A model generated the notes under the pieces. It had not been told where the DNA came from. It searched no databases and saw nothing but the letters and a program-made list of their open reading frames with translations. Made by a program: the position numbers and the translations under genes. DNA of 64,000 nucleotides from contig JAJLRJ010000010.1 in NCBI GenBank assembly GCA_024195265.1, positions 35,039,626 through 35,103,625 of the forward strand, in the 5' to 3' direction. Source of the DNA: Dendrophyllia cribrosa. Its lineage: Eukaryota > Cnidaria > Anthozoa > Scleractinia > Dendrophylliidae. Positions 20,234 to 32,050 of the stretch are shown here, piece after piece; position 1 is the stretch's first letter, and each line of letters opens with the position of its first letter.

Positions 20234-22199
20234 GATAGGCTTCTAATTAAACGTAAACTGAATTTGTAACTTTATGAGTCTAAAAGTTAGGATATATTTG
20301 TAAAGTGATTTTGTGATGTGAACGAGTTGGTCACGACAGTTGCAAATTGCACAGAACAGCCTGCCAATAAAAATACCTATGTTGCGATGGAAATTTGCAA
20401 AGCCGTTGCATTGAAAAAAAAAATGGTTTGACTCCTCAACAGCTTTCATTTGAACGGTCAGATAATTATACATATACAGTAGTTATAATCATAACCAATG
20501 GAGTTTCGACTGTGGAATAAGTAAAAAGGACTGACTTGGTGAGGTATCGATGGGCTCAACCAATTGCCTTGAATCAATTTTACGCTGCCGTACGGGTCTC
20601 CTGCGATACGTCACCTTCGGTAAACAGTATAACAGTAGAAAACGCATTTTTGTTGCATGACAGTGAGTGAGACAACAATAATTATTAGATATGATACCGC
20701 CGGATATCTAAAAAGATATTAGAGAGCACCGTGTTCTACGGCAAGCGGCAAAACATCAGCTTGACTGAGTTGTTTATCTTTAGTTTTCCTCAAATCGTTA
20801 AATAAATCTACCAGAAAAAAAGAAAAAAATTAGCATGTTCATGACTAACACGAAACTCGGCTCACTTTGACGTAGAAAGGCCAAACGGCGATGGCAAAAG
20901 TTGAATTATTGCCATTAGCGGGAAAAAAAACTTGATGCTTATTCTCTCTATTGCGATACTTATCATATAAATAGATTGTAACATAATTTTCTAAAGTGCC
21001 TAAACTGAATTAATGCCCAACAATTCTCACTGCATTCAGACAATTACAAGTGATCTATCGCAACATACCACACTCCGTTTGGTCACTAGTTCATCAACGG
21101 CGTTTTACCCCCTACTTTGCTACATGTATGTTAGCTCTGTACGTTAATGATGAATCATTTATGATAAAAACTCACCAAATTCAGTTATAACCTTTGAAAC
21201 TCCATGAACACACAACGCAACGAAGTGAGCTCCAGCAATTTGCAACACTTTAGATTTTGCAGCTTACGTCAGTGCAAGTTAGGAAAAATCCGAATAAAAA
21301 ATTCGTAGCTGTCCGCTAAGAAAAGCCGCCTACAGTTACTTCAGACAACGCAAATTAAAACAACGCCACAATTTTAAGCGATTCAGTTATGATATATCAC
21401 TTTTTCTTTGTCTTTGCTAAAATGTTTGTAAATTTCAGTTTACTTTGTAAATTGTCTTTGCTATATTTCTTTGTATGGTAATTATGCTAGATGACACATT
21501 TTCGTATTGCCATTAAACTTTATTTAAACTATCTTTCAACTGTGTTCATTCTTCGCGTGCGTATTTGACAGAAGTGAAGTGTGTGTACTGAATAATGCCA
21601 TCTCGATACAAAATATACAAATTTTAAACGCAATGCGATCTTTTGCTTGAATCTCAAATACTTTGCATGTGGAAAACTGTTGCTACTAATATTACAGAAC
21701 TGCAGTTATTATCACAGGTGATTATAAAGATTCCGCTGCTCTCATTGGTAGAGGCTTACGTATTATGTCGTTATAATCACCTGGCGCGCGAGGTGATTAT
21801 AGCCGGAATTTTCATGGCTATTTTCACGGTAAGATAATATCATTATGAAAATTGTGCTTATTAGTGTAGGATAACTCCGGATGGAAACGGTTTCGGATGT
21901 CGAGCAAATAATTTTGCACAAATTAACGTTTTTCGCTCGGTTATTTTTTCTCTTTGATACGTATTCACCTAAATAATTATATTAAAACAATTATTCACCC
22001 CAGGTTCAGTGAATAACTGGTAAATATTTCCCTCGACTTCGTCTCGAGGAATATTCACCAGATATACACTTCGCCTTCGGTGAATAATTGTTAATCAATA
22101 TTTAATAATCAGTGAAATACAAGAATTTCTCTCAGTGAGGAAAACTCATGTACACATGTGAAGATATATCATTTTTATCTTGTGAAGAGTGAAGCTGCC
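20234..22199. other. No gene recognised
   Basis: Mostly AT-rich unique-looking sequence. Around 21960-22090 there are TTATTCACC/GGTGAATAA and CTCGA(C/G) strings in inverted arrangement, suggesting an old palindromic repeat, but ends could not be fixed. No coding region was recognised. Confidence 0.45.
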
Positions 22200-22534
22200 A
22201 TCCCGGGGGGGGGGGGGGGGGGGGGGGGACTCTCATATAAAAATGACGGGGGTGCTTGTCGACAATTTTCGAAAAACACCCTAAAAGGTACCAGAATCTC
22301 GTGTGACGGGTGTGGTTCAAAATAATTTTTACCCCTAAGAGGTACCAATTCTAAAACAACACATGTCATATTCTGTCATATTTTTTCGGCTCATACCCTA
22401 AAAGGTACCGCGATAATTCTAATGGTAGTCATTTTAGATTTTAGGTAAGCAGTACCAATCTGCAAATTTTGACCCCTAAAAGGTACGACGAGCACCCCCG
22501 TCACTTTTATATGGGAGTCCCCCACCCCCCCGAG
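22200..22534. mobile_element. G-run-ended inverted-repeat element with CCCTAAAAGGTACC repeats
   Basis: Arms run from a poly-G tract through GACTCTCATATAAAAATGAC and GGGGGTGCTTGTC on the left to the complementary GAGCACCCCCGTC...poly-C on the right. Inside are four spaced variants of ACCCTAAAAGGTACC (about 22277, 22331, 22390, 22471). A related, more diverged element with G/C-run ends lies at about 29745-30000. No open frame of interest. Confidence 0.75.
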
Positions 22535-22710
22535 GCTGCCATGTCTGCCATTATTAAATGTCAAACGAGCTAAAAGGTGCCGGTCAACAACTGAAACATC
22601 TTTGGATCTTCCTCGGAAATCTTCTTCGGCTATCTTCGGAAATTTTCGGAAAATTATCGTAAACGTTCGTACAGCCTTAATTCGGACAGCACAATCTTCG
22701 GAAAATTGCT

Positions 22711-23063
22711 TTAAAGGGAACCTCCATTGTTATAACAAATTGACGTTAAATTGTTAAAAATAACGTCTAAATTTAATATTAAAAAAAAAAACAAGTGCAA
22801 ATATAATTTAACTGTACAAAAAAATGGATATGAATATCGCGACGATTTGATAAAAACTGAGCAAGGCTGATAAACGGTACAGAAACGACTATATTTGTAA
22901 AATATCCAATATTTCGAAAGGCAAAGCCTTTCCTATTCAGGGTCTTACAGATAATGACTCGTAAGGCAAAAAAGTTTACAATTTTAAATTAATTAATTAA
23001 TTTGTTTTTAATTGTTTGTATTGCATGTATTGTCATTGTTATGACAATGGAGGTTTCCTTTAA
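22711..23063. mobile_element. TTAA-type MITE 3 (345 bp)
   Basis: The element 22715-23059 starts AGGGAACCTCCATTG and ends CAATGGAGGTTTCCT, flanked by TTAA (22711-22714, 23060-23063). The end pair has one mismatch. It contains the hammerhead-like motif at 22905-22945, either as part of the element or nested within it. Confidence 0.75.
22905..22945 (-). ncRNA. Degenerate hammerhead-like motif
   Basis: On the minus strand: CUGAAUA (consensus CUGANGA, the catalytic G changed), stem II GAAAGGC-UUU-GCCUUUC, GAA, then palindromic AUAU and U. Because of the changed core G and weak stem I it should be inactive. It belongs to the AUAU class seen at 15886-15928. Confidence 0.35.
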
Positions 23064-23230
23064 ACTTCGTAAGGTTTCTCGTTTATATAATATAAACAAG
23101 ATAATACATGGCTATTTGGAGAATGATATGAAATTTCTCTTAGAGTGTTTAACTCAATATCTCACGAGTGAGCGCATTTTTTACAAATAAATGTCTGGCA
23201 GGCGGGCATATGCCTGCCTGTCAGTTATTT

Positions 23231-23551
23231 CCAGGATTGCAGATAATTAGATGCATGACAAATTTAATAAGCGTCACAAAGTGTCCTCTTGCTCTTCTAC
23301 TCAACGCAACTTCAACATCACTTGTTTTCAAAAATTCAGACAATAAAGTCACAGTGTCCCCTAAATTCTGCTCTTTAAGTAAAGATAAACAAGTGCGTTT
23401 ACCCTAACTAAAAAACAACACTAACTTACATAATGCTTACACTAATGCTTGTACCTTACATTTCAAAAAAGAAAGTTAACACTTAGACTTAATGGGACAC
23501 TTCGTGTTGGATATCAAAATTTGTCATGCATCTAATTATCTGCAATCCTGG
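23231..23551. mobile_element. Inverted-repeat element (321 bp)
   Basis: The arm CCAGGATTGCAGATAATTAG and onward (ATGCATGACAAATTT) is repeated inverted at 23515-23551. Inner parts GTCACAAAGTGTCC and GGGACACTTCGTG also pair. Target duplication was not identified. An outer palindrome, GGCAGGCGGGCATATGCCTGCC, sits just to its left (23199-23220). Confidence 0.65.
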
Positions 23552-23875
23552 ACATAAGTGCGCCTGTCATACTTTTCTCGTAAAAATTGTGAATTTCAAT
23601 TTTTTGCATTTTCTTCAGTTTTCATCAGAACTTTCATAACTTCATTTACCCTGTTTTCCATTTAATTCCAATTAAAAAATAGATGTAAAACCAAAACAAA
23701 TCGGGCACGCGTTTTCCCGCGCTTGGCGCCGCGACATGTATTTGCTTTGAACTCTGATAGGCTCATTGGATTGTCTACTTCCGTCTGTTCCGGATTGATT
23801 GGACAGTAATTACTTGATTTTGGTTTTACACGCTCAAGTGAAAACCGCTGAAGTAATGTAGTACTTAAGATTAGT
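23552..23875. other. No gene recognised
   Basis: A short stretch resembling the CCAAT-rich MITE family (AACTCTGATAGGCTC, GATTGGACAGTAATTACTTG near 23750-23820) but without clear ends. Nothing else was seen. Confidence 0.35.
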
Positions 23876-24255
23876 AATAATAATAATAATAATAAAAACT
23901 TTATTAATGTGTCAATAAAATATCTAGCAGAGGGGAAAACCCTCGGCTAATAGGGGACACCTAACTAAACATAAAAAAAGAATTAAACTGACTTAACTAT
24001 ATAAAAACATAACTAAAAAATCTAAAACTGTGCATGTATAAAAGATTAAGAATATATAAATATATATATATATGTAAAATAATCTAGGAATTGTATAAAT
24101 AGCAGCCTGTACAACCATCTTTTAAGATGGTTGATAAGTCACGCTTTCTTATTTGCAATTTAAAGGTATTAAGATTGCTTGCAAGTCTCTCTTTTCTGGA
24201 TAAATTCGAGTGAATTCGAAACTCTACAAAATTAAAATGTTATATTACTTGCACT
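23875..24255 (-). mobile_element. Probable LINE 3' remnant with (TAA)n tail
   Basis: Read on the minus strand, a short frame with RKERLASNLNTFKLQIRKRD (about 24215-24156) resembles the end of a LINE reverse-transcriptase protein. It is followed by an A-rich 3' UTR with ATTAATAAAGTTTTT and an (ATT)n tail (23875-23895). Only the tail is present; family not certain. Confidence 0.4.
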
Positions 24256-24404
24256 CTTTTCTTATTGTCATTTTGCATTCAGAGCTCCTACTCCGAGTTA
24301 TGCCAGATAAATACAGTACGATTTATCAGTTAAAACACATCCAAATGCGATATATAAATGTAGAGAAGGTACCTAAAAGCTAAAAAGGCTACAACATAAG
24401 TAGT

Positions 24405-24822
24405 TATGTGGAGGTGCGGTGGTGTAGTGGATAGTCTGTGCGGTGGTGTAGTGGTTAGCCTGTGTGGTGGTGTAGTGGTTAGCCTGTGTGGTGGTGTAGT
24501 GGTATGCCTGTGTGGTGGTGTAGTGGTTAGCCTGTGTGGTGGTGTAGTGGTTAGTCTGTGCGGTGGTCAGTGGTTAGCGTATCGGTCTTTCAACCGTCAT
24601 GTTGTTTTCTTAGACAAGGAACTTTAATCCACATTGTCTCTCTCCACCCAGGTGTATAAATGGGTACCGGCCACAAAATGCTTGGGGAAACCATGCGATG
24701 GACTAGCTTCCCATCCAGGGAGGAGTAGCAATATTCCTAGTTGCTTCATGCTACAGAAACCGGTTTAAGCTCCGGCCGAGTGGACCATCCGTGGCTCGTG
24801 TGCGACTTTACCTTTTTTTTAC
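24405..24822 (+). mobile_element. tRNA-derived SINE with expanded box A repeats
   Basis: The head holds six to seven copies of a 24-bp unit, GTGGTGTAGTGGTTAGCCTG with small changes, each resembling a pol III box A. After it come a tRNA-unrelated body with GTGTATAAATGGGTACCGGC (24651-24670), TGCGATGGACTAGC and CTCCTAGTTGCTTCATGC-like strings, and a terminal T-run (24812-24820). Bodies of this type recur in many marine invertebrate SINEs. A short open frame across the head (24406-24627) is just the repeat read as protein. Confidence 0.75.
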
Positions 24823-24829
24823 CATAATT

Positions 24830-26160
24830 TGTTATGACGAGAATCAAGTTGACCAATAAAAATATATTTAACAATTATTCTCAGACTGATCGAGGTGAAT
24901 GGTATAATTTGCTGTACGTTTGTGCGGTTTGTAGCGTTCAAAAATCCTTAATTCTGCTGGTTGTCTACTTGATCACAAGTAGAAATGATAAATTTGAAAC
25001 TACAATATACTCAAAAGAGGGCCCTTGCTTTCTGAAGTGGAAAATGAAGGTAACTGTTTTTGGCAAGGATTCGCCAGAAATAATTTTGTTGTGCAAAATA
25101 ACGCATCACCGGTTTGATTACAAATCGGACAAACTGGAAGACTTCTTCTTTATATATATATATATTTTTTTTTTCAGGAAAAGCAGCTTTCTAGTTTCTT
25201 TAGTGGACAACCATTGCTCCAAGGAATAAACTCTCATTGACGTAAAGCGGAGAGCGGGACGGCAATTCTTGAATGACGACCGTGAACAATTGGAGACTTA
25301 GTTAACGGGTCGCGAAGAAGATTTCATTATTCAAACTTATGTGAACTGCTCTTTTGTGAAACCTAAAGTCTTCTTTTCACGAAGACAGTTGAAACGTATC
25401 TTTATTTTATTTATTGTATATTACTTGGTATATTTATTGTATATTACTTTTTGTGGCTTTTAAATAAAATAGGTTCGCTTTAATTTAGTTTAATTTTAAA
25501 TTGTCGTGAATGATTTATAACTGTTCGGGTGGAAGAAACAACTTGCGGCCAATTCTTGTGTGTTGTTAAAAGGATCAAACAATAGATAATTTACTTTTGT
25601 AAGAACATTTTTAAATGTTCTTACAAAAAAAAAACTTAGATTGTTTGTTGCTTTGTTTTCTGGACGCATTGTTCAAGATATTCAACGATTTGTACTATAC
25701 GGAAACGCTGATAATAATTATAATAATAATAACAACAACAACAACAAGACCCAGTACAACACCAGAAAAACACAAGGGAGCTGGAGAGAATCGCATCACA
25801 CTAATAACAGCAACAAATATTTAAACATGGTAGCCACTTCAGTTAGACAACTGTTATCAGTGTGGGCCCTGTAAGCCATATTTTTCGCGCCTTCAAGCAG
25901 CCATATATTATCCAGGTGGATGACGATGAATGTCCTAAAATAGCGGACCAACCAGATTGCGTAAAATGCCAAGGTCGCTGAGTTGGTATACTTATTAATA
26001 TATGATTTACTTTAGCTTTGGAGTTGAGGTTGTCGAACGCCTTGTAATAATATATATAGTTAGGCTTAGCCTAACAGCGGCGCCCTCTGAAGACCCTCTG
26101 AACAAGCTTAACTAAGATGAAACTTAACTAATAGGTGAAAGGTCGGAAGCACAAGAATTA
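24830..26160. other. No gene recognised; AAT/AAC microsatellite
   Basis: An open frame of 131 codons at 24834-25229 (plus) has no recognised domain and includes a poly-Ile/Phe run from an AT microsatellite, so it is unlikely to be real. A compound (AAT)n(AAC)n microsatellite lies at about 25713-25748. The pair TTTAAATGTTCTTACAAAAA and TTTTGTAAGAACATTTTTAA near 25595-25630 is a short palindrome. Confidence 0.45.
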
Positions 26161-26169
26161 AGATTAATA

Positions 26170-26950
26170 TTGACGACCGGGCTATTTTTCAATTTTAGCA
26201 ATTCTCAAAAACAGTATTACCCGACCGTTTGCACAGTACATTTAGACCGTACAAAAGTTCACAAAAACAACTTTTTCTCCGTCTAGAATAACTATTACGA
26301 CTACTGTTAAAAAATACAGTTTTAGCTTGTCAAAAAATGCCTGAGAAACTGATTTGGAAATCAAAATTGCCAAAAATACAAACATATTTGCATACGGCCA
26401 CGCGAGTGAAGTTAGAACTATAATAAAATTCAAGTCTTGTTTTGTTTACATAATATCGCTTTTCAACCTATGTAATGAATGAACAAACACATAACAATGG
26501 ACAACACAATCTTCTTTCGATAAATTTTATTCAAATCTCCATTAGTTTATGTTGAAAAGCAAAACGGAAAACGCGCATCGAGGCCGAGCCGTGTCTTCGA
26601 TGAAATTCAAGAAATTAATACAACTGAATTTAAGCTACACGTTTAAAAACAATTCTCCAAAACTAACGAGAACACATTAACAAAAACTCAATCACAGATT
26701 GATATCTAGATAAATTTCCATCGAAAAATGTAATTTGTTTTACCTTTAAGTCCCTCCGGCGACTACTGTGATGGGAAATTCTTTAAATCTCCGCTTTGGT
26801 GCTGAAATCCGTAAAACGAACCCATCTCTCGCATTGCTAAAAACGTATATAGTTCCTCGAAGCAAGATTTTATCCCTGAAAGCTCTTCTTTTTCCACTAA
26901 AGCGGCTCCTGAGTATCCCTTAATTAGCATCCCTGTCTTGAGTAGCAAAC
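26170..26950. repeat. Dispersed repeat, diverged copy C
   Basis: Matches copies at 1-1032 and 38970-39800 in the same orientation: GACCGGG(C/T)TATTTTTCAA, TAGCAATTCTCAAAAAC, AACAACTTTTTCTC and GTCTAGAATAAC at the left; AAATTCTTTAAA, CGAAGCAAGATTT and GCGGCTCCTGAGTA at the right. It is clearly older than the other two. It contains an extra segment (about 26300-26690) not seen in them. Confidence 0.7.
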
Positions 26951-27059
26951 CACGAAAAAATGCAGGAAAATAACGACTTTAATTTAAACCGTTTTCTCCG
27001 CTCAGTAAACACAGCAAAACATCAAAGTGTTTTCCCAGCTGACGTGACATTCGGCCGTG

Positions 27060-27352
27060 TAACCGCGCGAAAAAAAAGCCTCGCTTTGGTTTCAACATGA
27101 CGTCGTACGCGCATATTTTGCGACGTCATACGCGCCCGCGAGCTAGTCCTCCGCTAAGATCCCGGATGTTGTGTGGCGTCATACGCGCATGCGCGCTAGC
27201 CTTGCGCGACACACATCTCCGACACACATGTTTTTGTTGCAGACAGCGCCCGCGAAACATTCCGCTAGCCATGACCATGAAAAATGAGGGCATAGGTTCT
27301 ATGAGTATGGGGCTCCGCAGCCGGGCCTTCGGCCCGGCTAGGCTCCGCTATT
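27060..27352. repeat. GC-rich segment with CGTCATACGCGC repeats and a hairpin
   Basis: Three copies of CGTCATACGCGC or near variants (27103, 27123, 27177) precede a strong hairpin, AGCCGGGCCTTCGGCCCGGCT (27318-27338), flanked by GGCTCCGC on both sides. Function unknown; the 85-codon frame through it is unlikely to be coding. Confidence 0.5.
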
Positions 27353-27359
27353 AATTCAA

Positions 27360-28305
27360 ATTAACGAAATATATTTTAATTTTATTCAATAAATTATATT
27401 ACGGTACCTTTTGAGTGCTATTTTAAATAATATTTTCACTGAACAAGAACGCAATGTTTTAACTTTTCAGTAGCTATGTTCCAAAAAGGAAGACCACGAC
27501 CTGAAAAACTTTTAAATACACGTTTATCTACTATCCTTAGGGTAAAAAAATTCAGTCAGTCAAAACATTTTGCGTTCAGAGCTCTTTTTTTCCTGGACAT
27601 TACTTAGATTATTATTTTTGTTGTTTTATTTTTAGCCGGCAATGCTCACCAATTATTTTAACATTAATCGATAAATAAAACTTAAAACAGTTACCTTTTT
27701 TATAAAGACTGACTTTGTGAGGATATTCTTCTTTTGATGAAAAACTATACATGCATGCACACGCAGCTCACACTTATTCTGAATAAATAAAGCTATAGAG
27801 CATGTGAAATATTTAATCACTTTTGGATCACTTCAGGATTACTATATACATTGTGATTGTATACTAAAACGGTTTATAATAAAATAAGTATATCTTTCAC
27901 TAAAAGCTTACTTTAACAGATAAGGCTTCAGGATGTAGAAGATGTAATAGCTTTCAGTTTTGATAAATATACGGTAAGTGTTGATAAACATCCACTTTGT
28001 TGTATTAATAACTACCACTCACAAACAAGCACACGCTTGTAAATGCTAACTCCAAAGCGCAATTACAACTTGTTTTCTTTTATGTTTCTTCTGCGGTGCT
28101 GTCAAATCGAACGACATCAATTGTAAAAGCCAAACCTCCATGGCGTAATTTGCAGATTGTATTTTGCAATTACAACTTGTTTTTATTCATATTTGTTCGT
28201 CCGCGGTAATGTCAAGTCGAACAGTTTTTCGGTGGAATCAAATATAACCTGATCTGATTTTAAAAAACAATTAAAAACATCGACTTGTCCTCGTAAGCAG
28301 TAATT
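27360..28305. other. No gene recognised
   Basis: AT-rich. A partly repeated stretch with GCAATTACAACTTGTTTT (28060 and 28166) and G(T/C)CAA(A/G)TCGAAC is an old local duplication. No coding signal. Confidence 0.45.
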
Positions 28306-28307
28306 CT

Positions 28308-29250
28308 ACAAAGTTTCTATAAACCTATAACTACCACAAAGCTAGAGTACTAATTGACCTGCAAAAAGCGAGCCGACGTCAACAAATCGTTTCGGTGGAA
28401 AGTTGTTCGGAAGGCCTTAGTCATCTTAAAAATTCACAACATCGGAAAATGTAACGCCTTTTATATTCGGAGGAACAAAAATTGTCGTTTTGGGTACGAA
28501 ATAAGTTCAGCTAGAATTTTTTGGAAAGGTATAAAAGCAGCCAGCAAATTTGGGGTGAAAGATTCCTTTCCTTCCTTTCCTGTATTTATTTAGTTTTCAC
28601 ATATAGTTTCCTTTAAAGGCACTAAAATGATATAGAAAAACAGCACAGCGCCATTCTAAGCCGGCGTTTTCCTAAACATTCCTCATTGGGTGGCCCTGCT
28701 GAAAAGAGTTGTTTCCGATTGCTGAGTCAATCAATCAAATGTCGCAGAGCAAGACGTACATAAGCCTTTGGTTGTGCCTTTCCTTTCCTTTGGTTGGGGA
28801 AAGCATCCGTTTCAACGCCTTTTTTGTCGAAAGGATAAATAATGCCGTTTTAATTTGGGAACGGAATAAGGTCAGCTAGGATTTTTTGAAATGTAAAAGA
28901 AGCTTGTATTACAATGTAAAATTCAGAGGATGATTCCCTTCCCTAAAATTTTCTGCGCTGAAATATTCATCTAAAAGAACGAAAAAGCTCAATCTACATT
29001 AGCTTTCACAAAGTTTCCTTTAAAGCCAATAAAATGATACGGAAATACAGCACAACGCCATTCGAAGCGTTTTCCTAATCATTCCTCGTTGGGTGTCCCT
29101 GTTGAGTTAAAACTGACAATTATATTTAAAACATATATTTGTTTTCATGAGCAGTAAATAATTTCAAAATTCTACAAAACTTCTATAATCCTATAACTAC
29201 CACAAATAGCACTTATTTATCAGCAAAAAGCGAACCGACATTCTTGAGTG
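28308..29250. repeat. Diverged tandem duplication, roughly 0.4-0.9 kb
   Basis: CTATAACTACCACAAA and AGCGA(G/A)CCGAC occur at 28325-28380 and 29185-29240. GTTTCCTTTAAAG...AAAATGATA...ACAGCACA(G/A)CGCCATTC occurs at 28605-28655 and 29006-29060. GTTTTCCTAA(A/T)CATTCCTC occurs in both. A reverse-complement piece lies at about 43243-43290. The 79-codon frame at 28354-28593 lies inside the repeat and has no known domain. Confidence 0.55.
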
Positions 29251-29252
29251 GC

Positions 29253-29740
29253 TACACTTAGGAAAGTCGAAGAGTAAACAGCTGAGTTCATCGGATTTGC
29301 ACTCGTGCATTCTAGCAATTAAAAAAAACTATCCGTAAAAAGACAAACAAATAAACAAACAAAAATTCAAACATTGATAATGACTAGTGACTTTTCGTAT
29401 ACGTACGAAATGGTAAGTAACGATTTAGTGCAACATTGTTTTCCAACGGAAGGGTCTCACAAAATCTCAGTTACATAAAAAAATTATCATAATAACTGAG
29501 AGCAATACGTGGATTTACATTGGTGTGAGCGAGGGGCTTAAAAGGTGATCGCATTCTATTGCGCTTAGTCTTCCGCCTGGCATTGTTTTAGGTATGCTTT
29601 TTATTAGATAAAAAACTACCGAATGTATTGATTGTATCGGAACATCCGATAGTACCCATGCACATAATGCGATCTATCAGGATAAGCTCAAAGCAATTTC
29701 ATTTCCCAAGGCAAAATTTAAAATAGACTGATAGTGAGGT
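29253..29740. other. No gene recognised
   Basis: AT-rich, no repeats or motifs recognised apart from a short ACAAACAAATAAACAAACAA run near 29340. Confidence 0.45.
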
Positions 29741-29742
29741 GC

Positions 29743-30003
29743 CCAGGGCGGGGGGTACTCAGGTATAATAAGTTAGAAATTTGTGATCTGGGGACATTTT
29801 TTGGGTTAGAAATTTTGTGGTGACTCTTTTGGGGTGAAAGATTTTGGTGACGATCTTTTTGTGGGGTCGACAAAAAGCGTAACTTTTTTATGCAAAGAGA
29901 AAAGGGACCTACTTGGGGGGTATAACAATTTTGCCTTATTCCCACCTCCCCGTCGACACTATTGTAGGTAAGTACCCCCCCCCCCCCCTACGCCCCCTCC
30001 CCC
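29743..30003. mobile_element. G/C-run-ended inverted-repeat element
   Basis: Left end GGGCGGGGGGTACTCAGGTA pairs roughly with GTAGGTAAGTACCCCCC and GCCCCC at the right. The inside has repeated TTTTGGGGT(G/T)-type strings. The end structure recalls 22200-22534. No target duplication was fixed and there is no coding content; the 75-codon minus frame is low-complexity. Confidence 0.55.
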
Positions 30004-30541
30004 TCCTTTTCTTCAGGTGAGGTGATTCGAGGCAAAAACAACCAAATTGCAAGAGCATGGTTTAAAACATTACAAACGGTTTCAACTTCGTAAAATGATC
30101 AAAGTAAAACTATCTAGTACCAAATTGCTTGAGACAATTTTACAACCAACTTTGAATACTATTAGTCATTCACATACATGCACATGCTGTAAAAATTCAA
30201 GAAAAACGTTTTCCTATGTATAGTCAGTAATTAATAATTAAAAACCAATAGCATTATTTTGGGGTATTACATGAATTGTATAGAAATTGTTAATTTGTGC
30301 ACCCCTAAGGTATAAAAACGCGGATTTGTAGTAAACTGAGGACACTGAAGCTCTAGATAACTAAACTGTTGCTATTCTAACAGTAAATTAAAGCAATTGT
30401 GCAGTACTAAGTGCAGTGCTAAGTGCAGTACTGGGGTTTACTGTGGTTGGGGATTACTGTGGGGCTATGTTTTACTGAAACTTTTTCTTAAGTTAAAACT
30501 TCAAAATAATTTGTTGAATTTAAATGTGGCCTTCTTGTTAC
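30004..30541. other. No gene recognised
   Basis: Unique-looking AT-rich sequence. A short GTGCAGTACTAAGTGCAGTG repetition lies at about 30400-30432. Confidence 0.45.
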
Positions 30542-30870
30542 TTAAAGGGGAAGTATCACGGGAATTTTGATGTTTTTTGGCCAAATCCATTTCACAACAC
30601 CTGAACTTATTTATAAAGTAATGCTAAAACACCAAAAGAGTGAAATCAATCAAATTATGGTCTGTTCTGGCCCATTTTGAGACGGCAAACTTGAAAAAAA
30701 TTAGGCTAACGTTTTTCAAGTTAATGACTAGAGACACCGCATCAACAGTTTTGATATATTTTGTGATAATTTATCACATCACTGGAGCTTTATGTTTAGG
30801 TTTGTGATCATACAATACCATTTTTTGCTTTTAAAAATGACACCAAATCCCCGTGATACTTCCCCTTTAA
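30542..30870. mobile_element. TTAA-type MITE 4 (321 bp)
   Basis: The element 30546-30866 starts AGGGGAAGTATCACGGG and ends CCCGTGATACTTCCCCT as an exact inverted pair, flanked by TTAA (30542-30545, 30867-30870). No coding capacity. This is the cleanest of the TTAA elements in the window. Confidence 0.88.
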
Positions 30871-30874
30871 GACT

Positions 30875-31501
30875 GATTAGCAGACGCGTAAGTAAGCTTC
30901 TACAGTATGCGGTACAAAGTGTGTCGGTTCCAAGATGGCAACGAGATAAGTTTTCATCTCTTTACAGTTAATCAGTGATACATCCCGCTGTATGAAAACA
31001 TTGAAGTATTTTAACTTAAAGAAAAAGAACAGCGGCATGAAAACAAAAACTAACAAACGAAACATATTACCTCATAACTTTTGACGATCTTGCTCACCAA
31101 AAGGTAACTTCTGGATAATTTAAGTGACGCACAATCCTTATTTAAACTTATCTTCCTAATCATGGTTCAATATTGTTGTGCACGGTGCACGTGATGTCTA
31201 AAAGGTTTGTTTTCCATTGCTATGAAAAAAAATGTTTCGTCAGTAACAAAATACTAAGTACAACGCTACCCTCACTATGTTAAAATATATCACAGTTATA
31301 TAAAAATTATCATTCTAAACAGAGAAACATACAAATCTTATGAAAACTCCATTCGATCAGTAGAAACAATGCGCAAGGATGGTAAAAGGCACGTAAGTAC
31401 CTCCTGAAAGGTTTTTCGGTGTTATCACATAACCTAACGTCGTTAGTAAGGAAACAGAGGAAACTCAAATAGCTTTCTTGGTACAAAAAGTGGAAACTCG
31501 A
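30875..31501. other. No gene recognised
   Basis: Short frames only. The string CAATCCTTATTTAAACTTAT (from 31132) and the TCTTCCTAATCATGGTT that follows recur nearly unchanged at 40692-40738, a short dispersed repeat of unknown nature. Confidence 0.45.
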
Positions 31502-32050
31502 TACCTCCGTAAGAAAAAAAAAATCTAAAAAGCAGACATTAGGCATGGCCAGACATAAAGGCTGCAGTCTCATTAGAGAGTTTACTTTTAGTGTTTTCAC
31601 CCTAGTGTTAAATCTCAGGCAATGCTGGAACTACGTTCAGAAAGCATTATTTTCTTACATTTTTAAAATTGGGGCAAATTGCGTCACGTCAGAGATAGTA
31701 TTTTACAGGTAAGAAAAACGATTGTTTTGTGCGAATAGTAAAGATTTGTTGGTTAGTTTATTATCAGAAATAATGTTACCTCCGTAACAAAAAAAATATC
31801 TAAAAAGCAGACATTAGGCATGGCCAGACATAAAGGCTGCAGTCTCATTAGAGAGTTTACTTTTAGTGTTTTTACCCTAGTGTTAAATCTCAGGCAATGC
31901 TGGAACTACGATCACAAAGCATTATTTTCTTACATTTTTAAAATTGGGGCAAATTGCGTCACGTCAGAGATAGTATTTTACAGGTAAGAAAAACGATTGT
32001 TTTGTGCAAATAGTAAAGATTTGTTGGTTAGTTTATTATCAGAAATTTCA
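31502..32050. repeat. Direct tandem duplication, about 275-bp unit
   Basis: Two adjacent copies (31502-31776 and 31777-32050), each beginning TACCTCCGTAA and ending AGTTTATTATCAGAAAT, differ at only a few positions. This indicates a recent duplication or possibly an assembly artefact. No gene; the 96-codon minus frame at 31310-31600 crosses into it and is unlikely to be real. Confidence 0.85.

Noticed and set aside
24406..24627. Repeat protein with LCGGVVVS units
   Set aside because: It is the SINE box A repeat read in frame because the 24-bp unit is divisible by three.
24834..25229. 131-codon open frame
   Set aside because: No domain, includes translated microsatellite, no splice or promoter support.
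31310..31600. 96-codon hydrophobic frame on the minus strand
   Set aside because: Partly inside a tandem duplication and without known domain; composition fits AT-rich chance frame.
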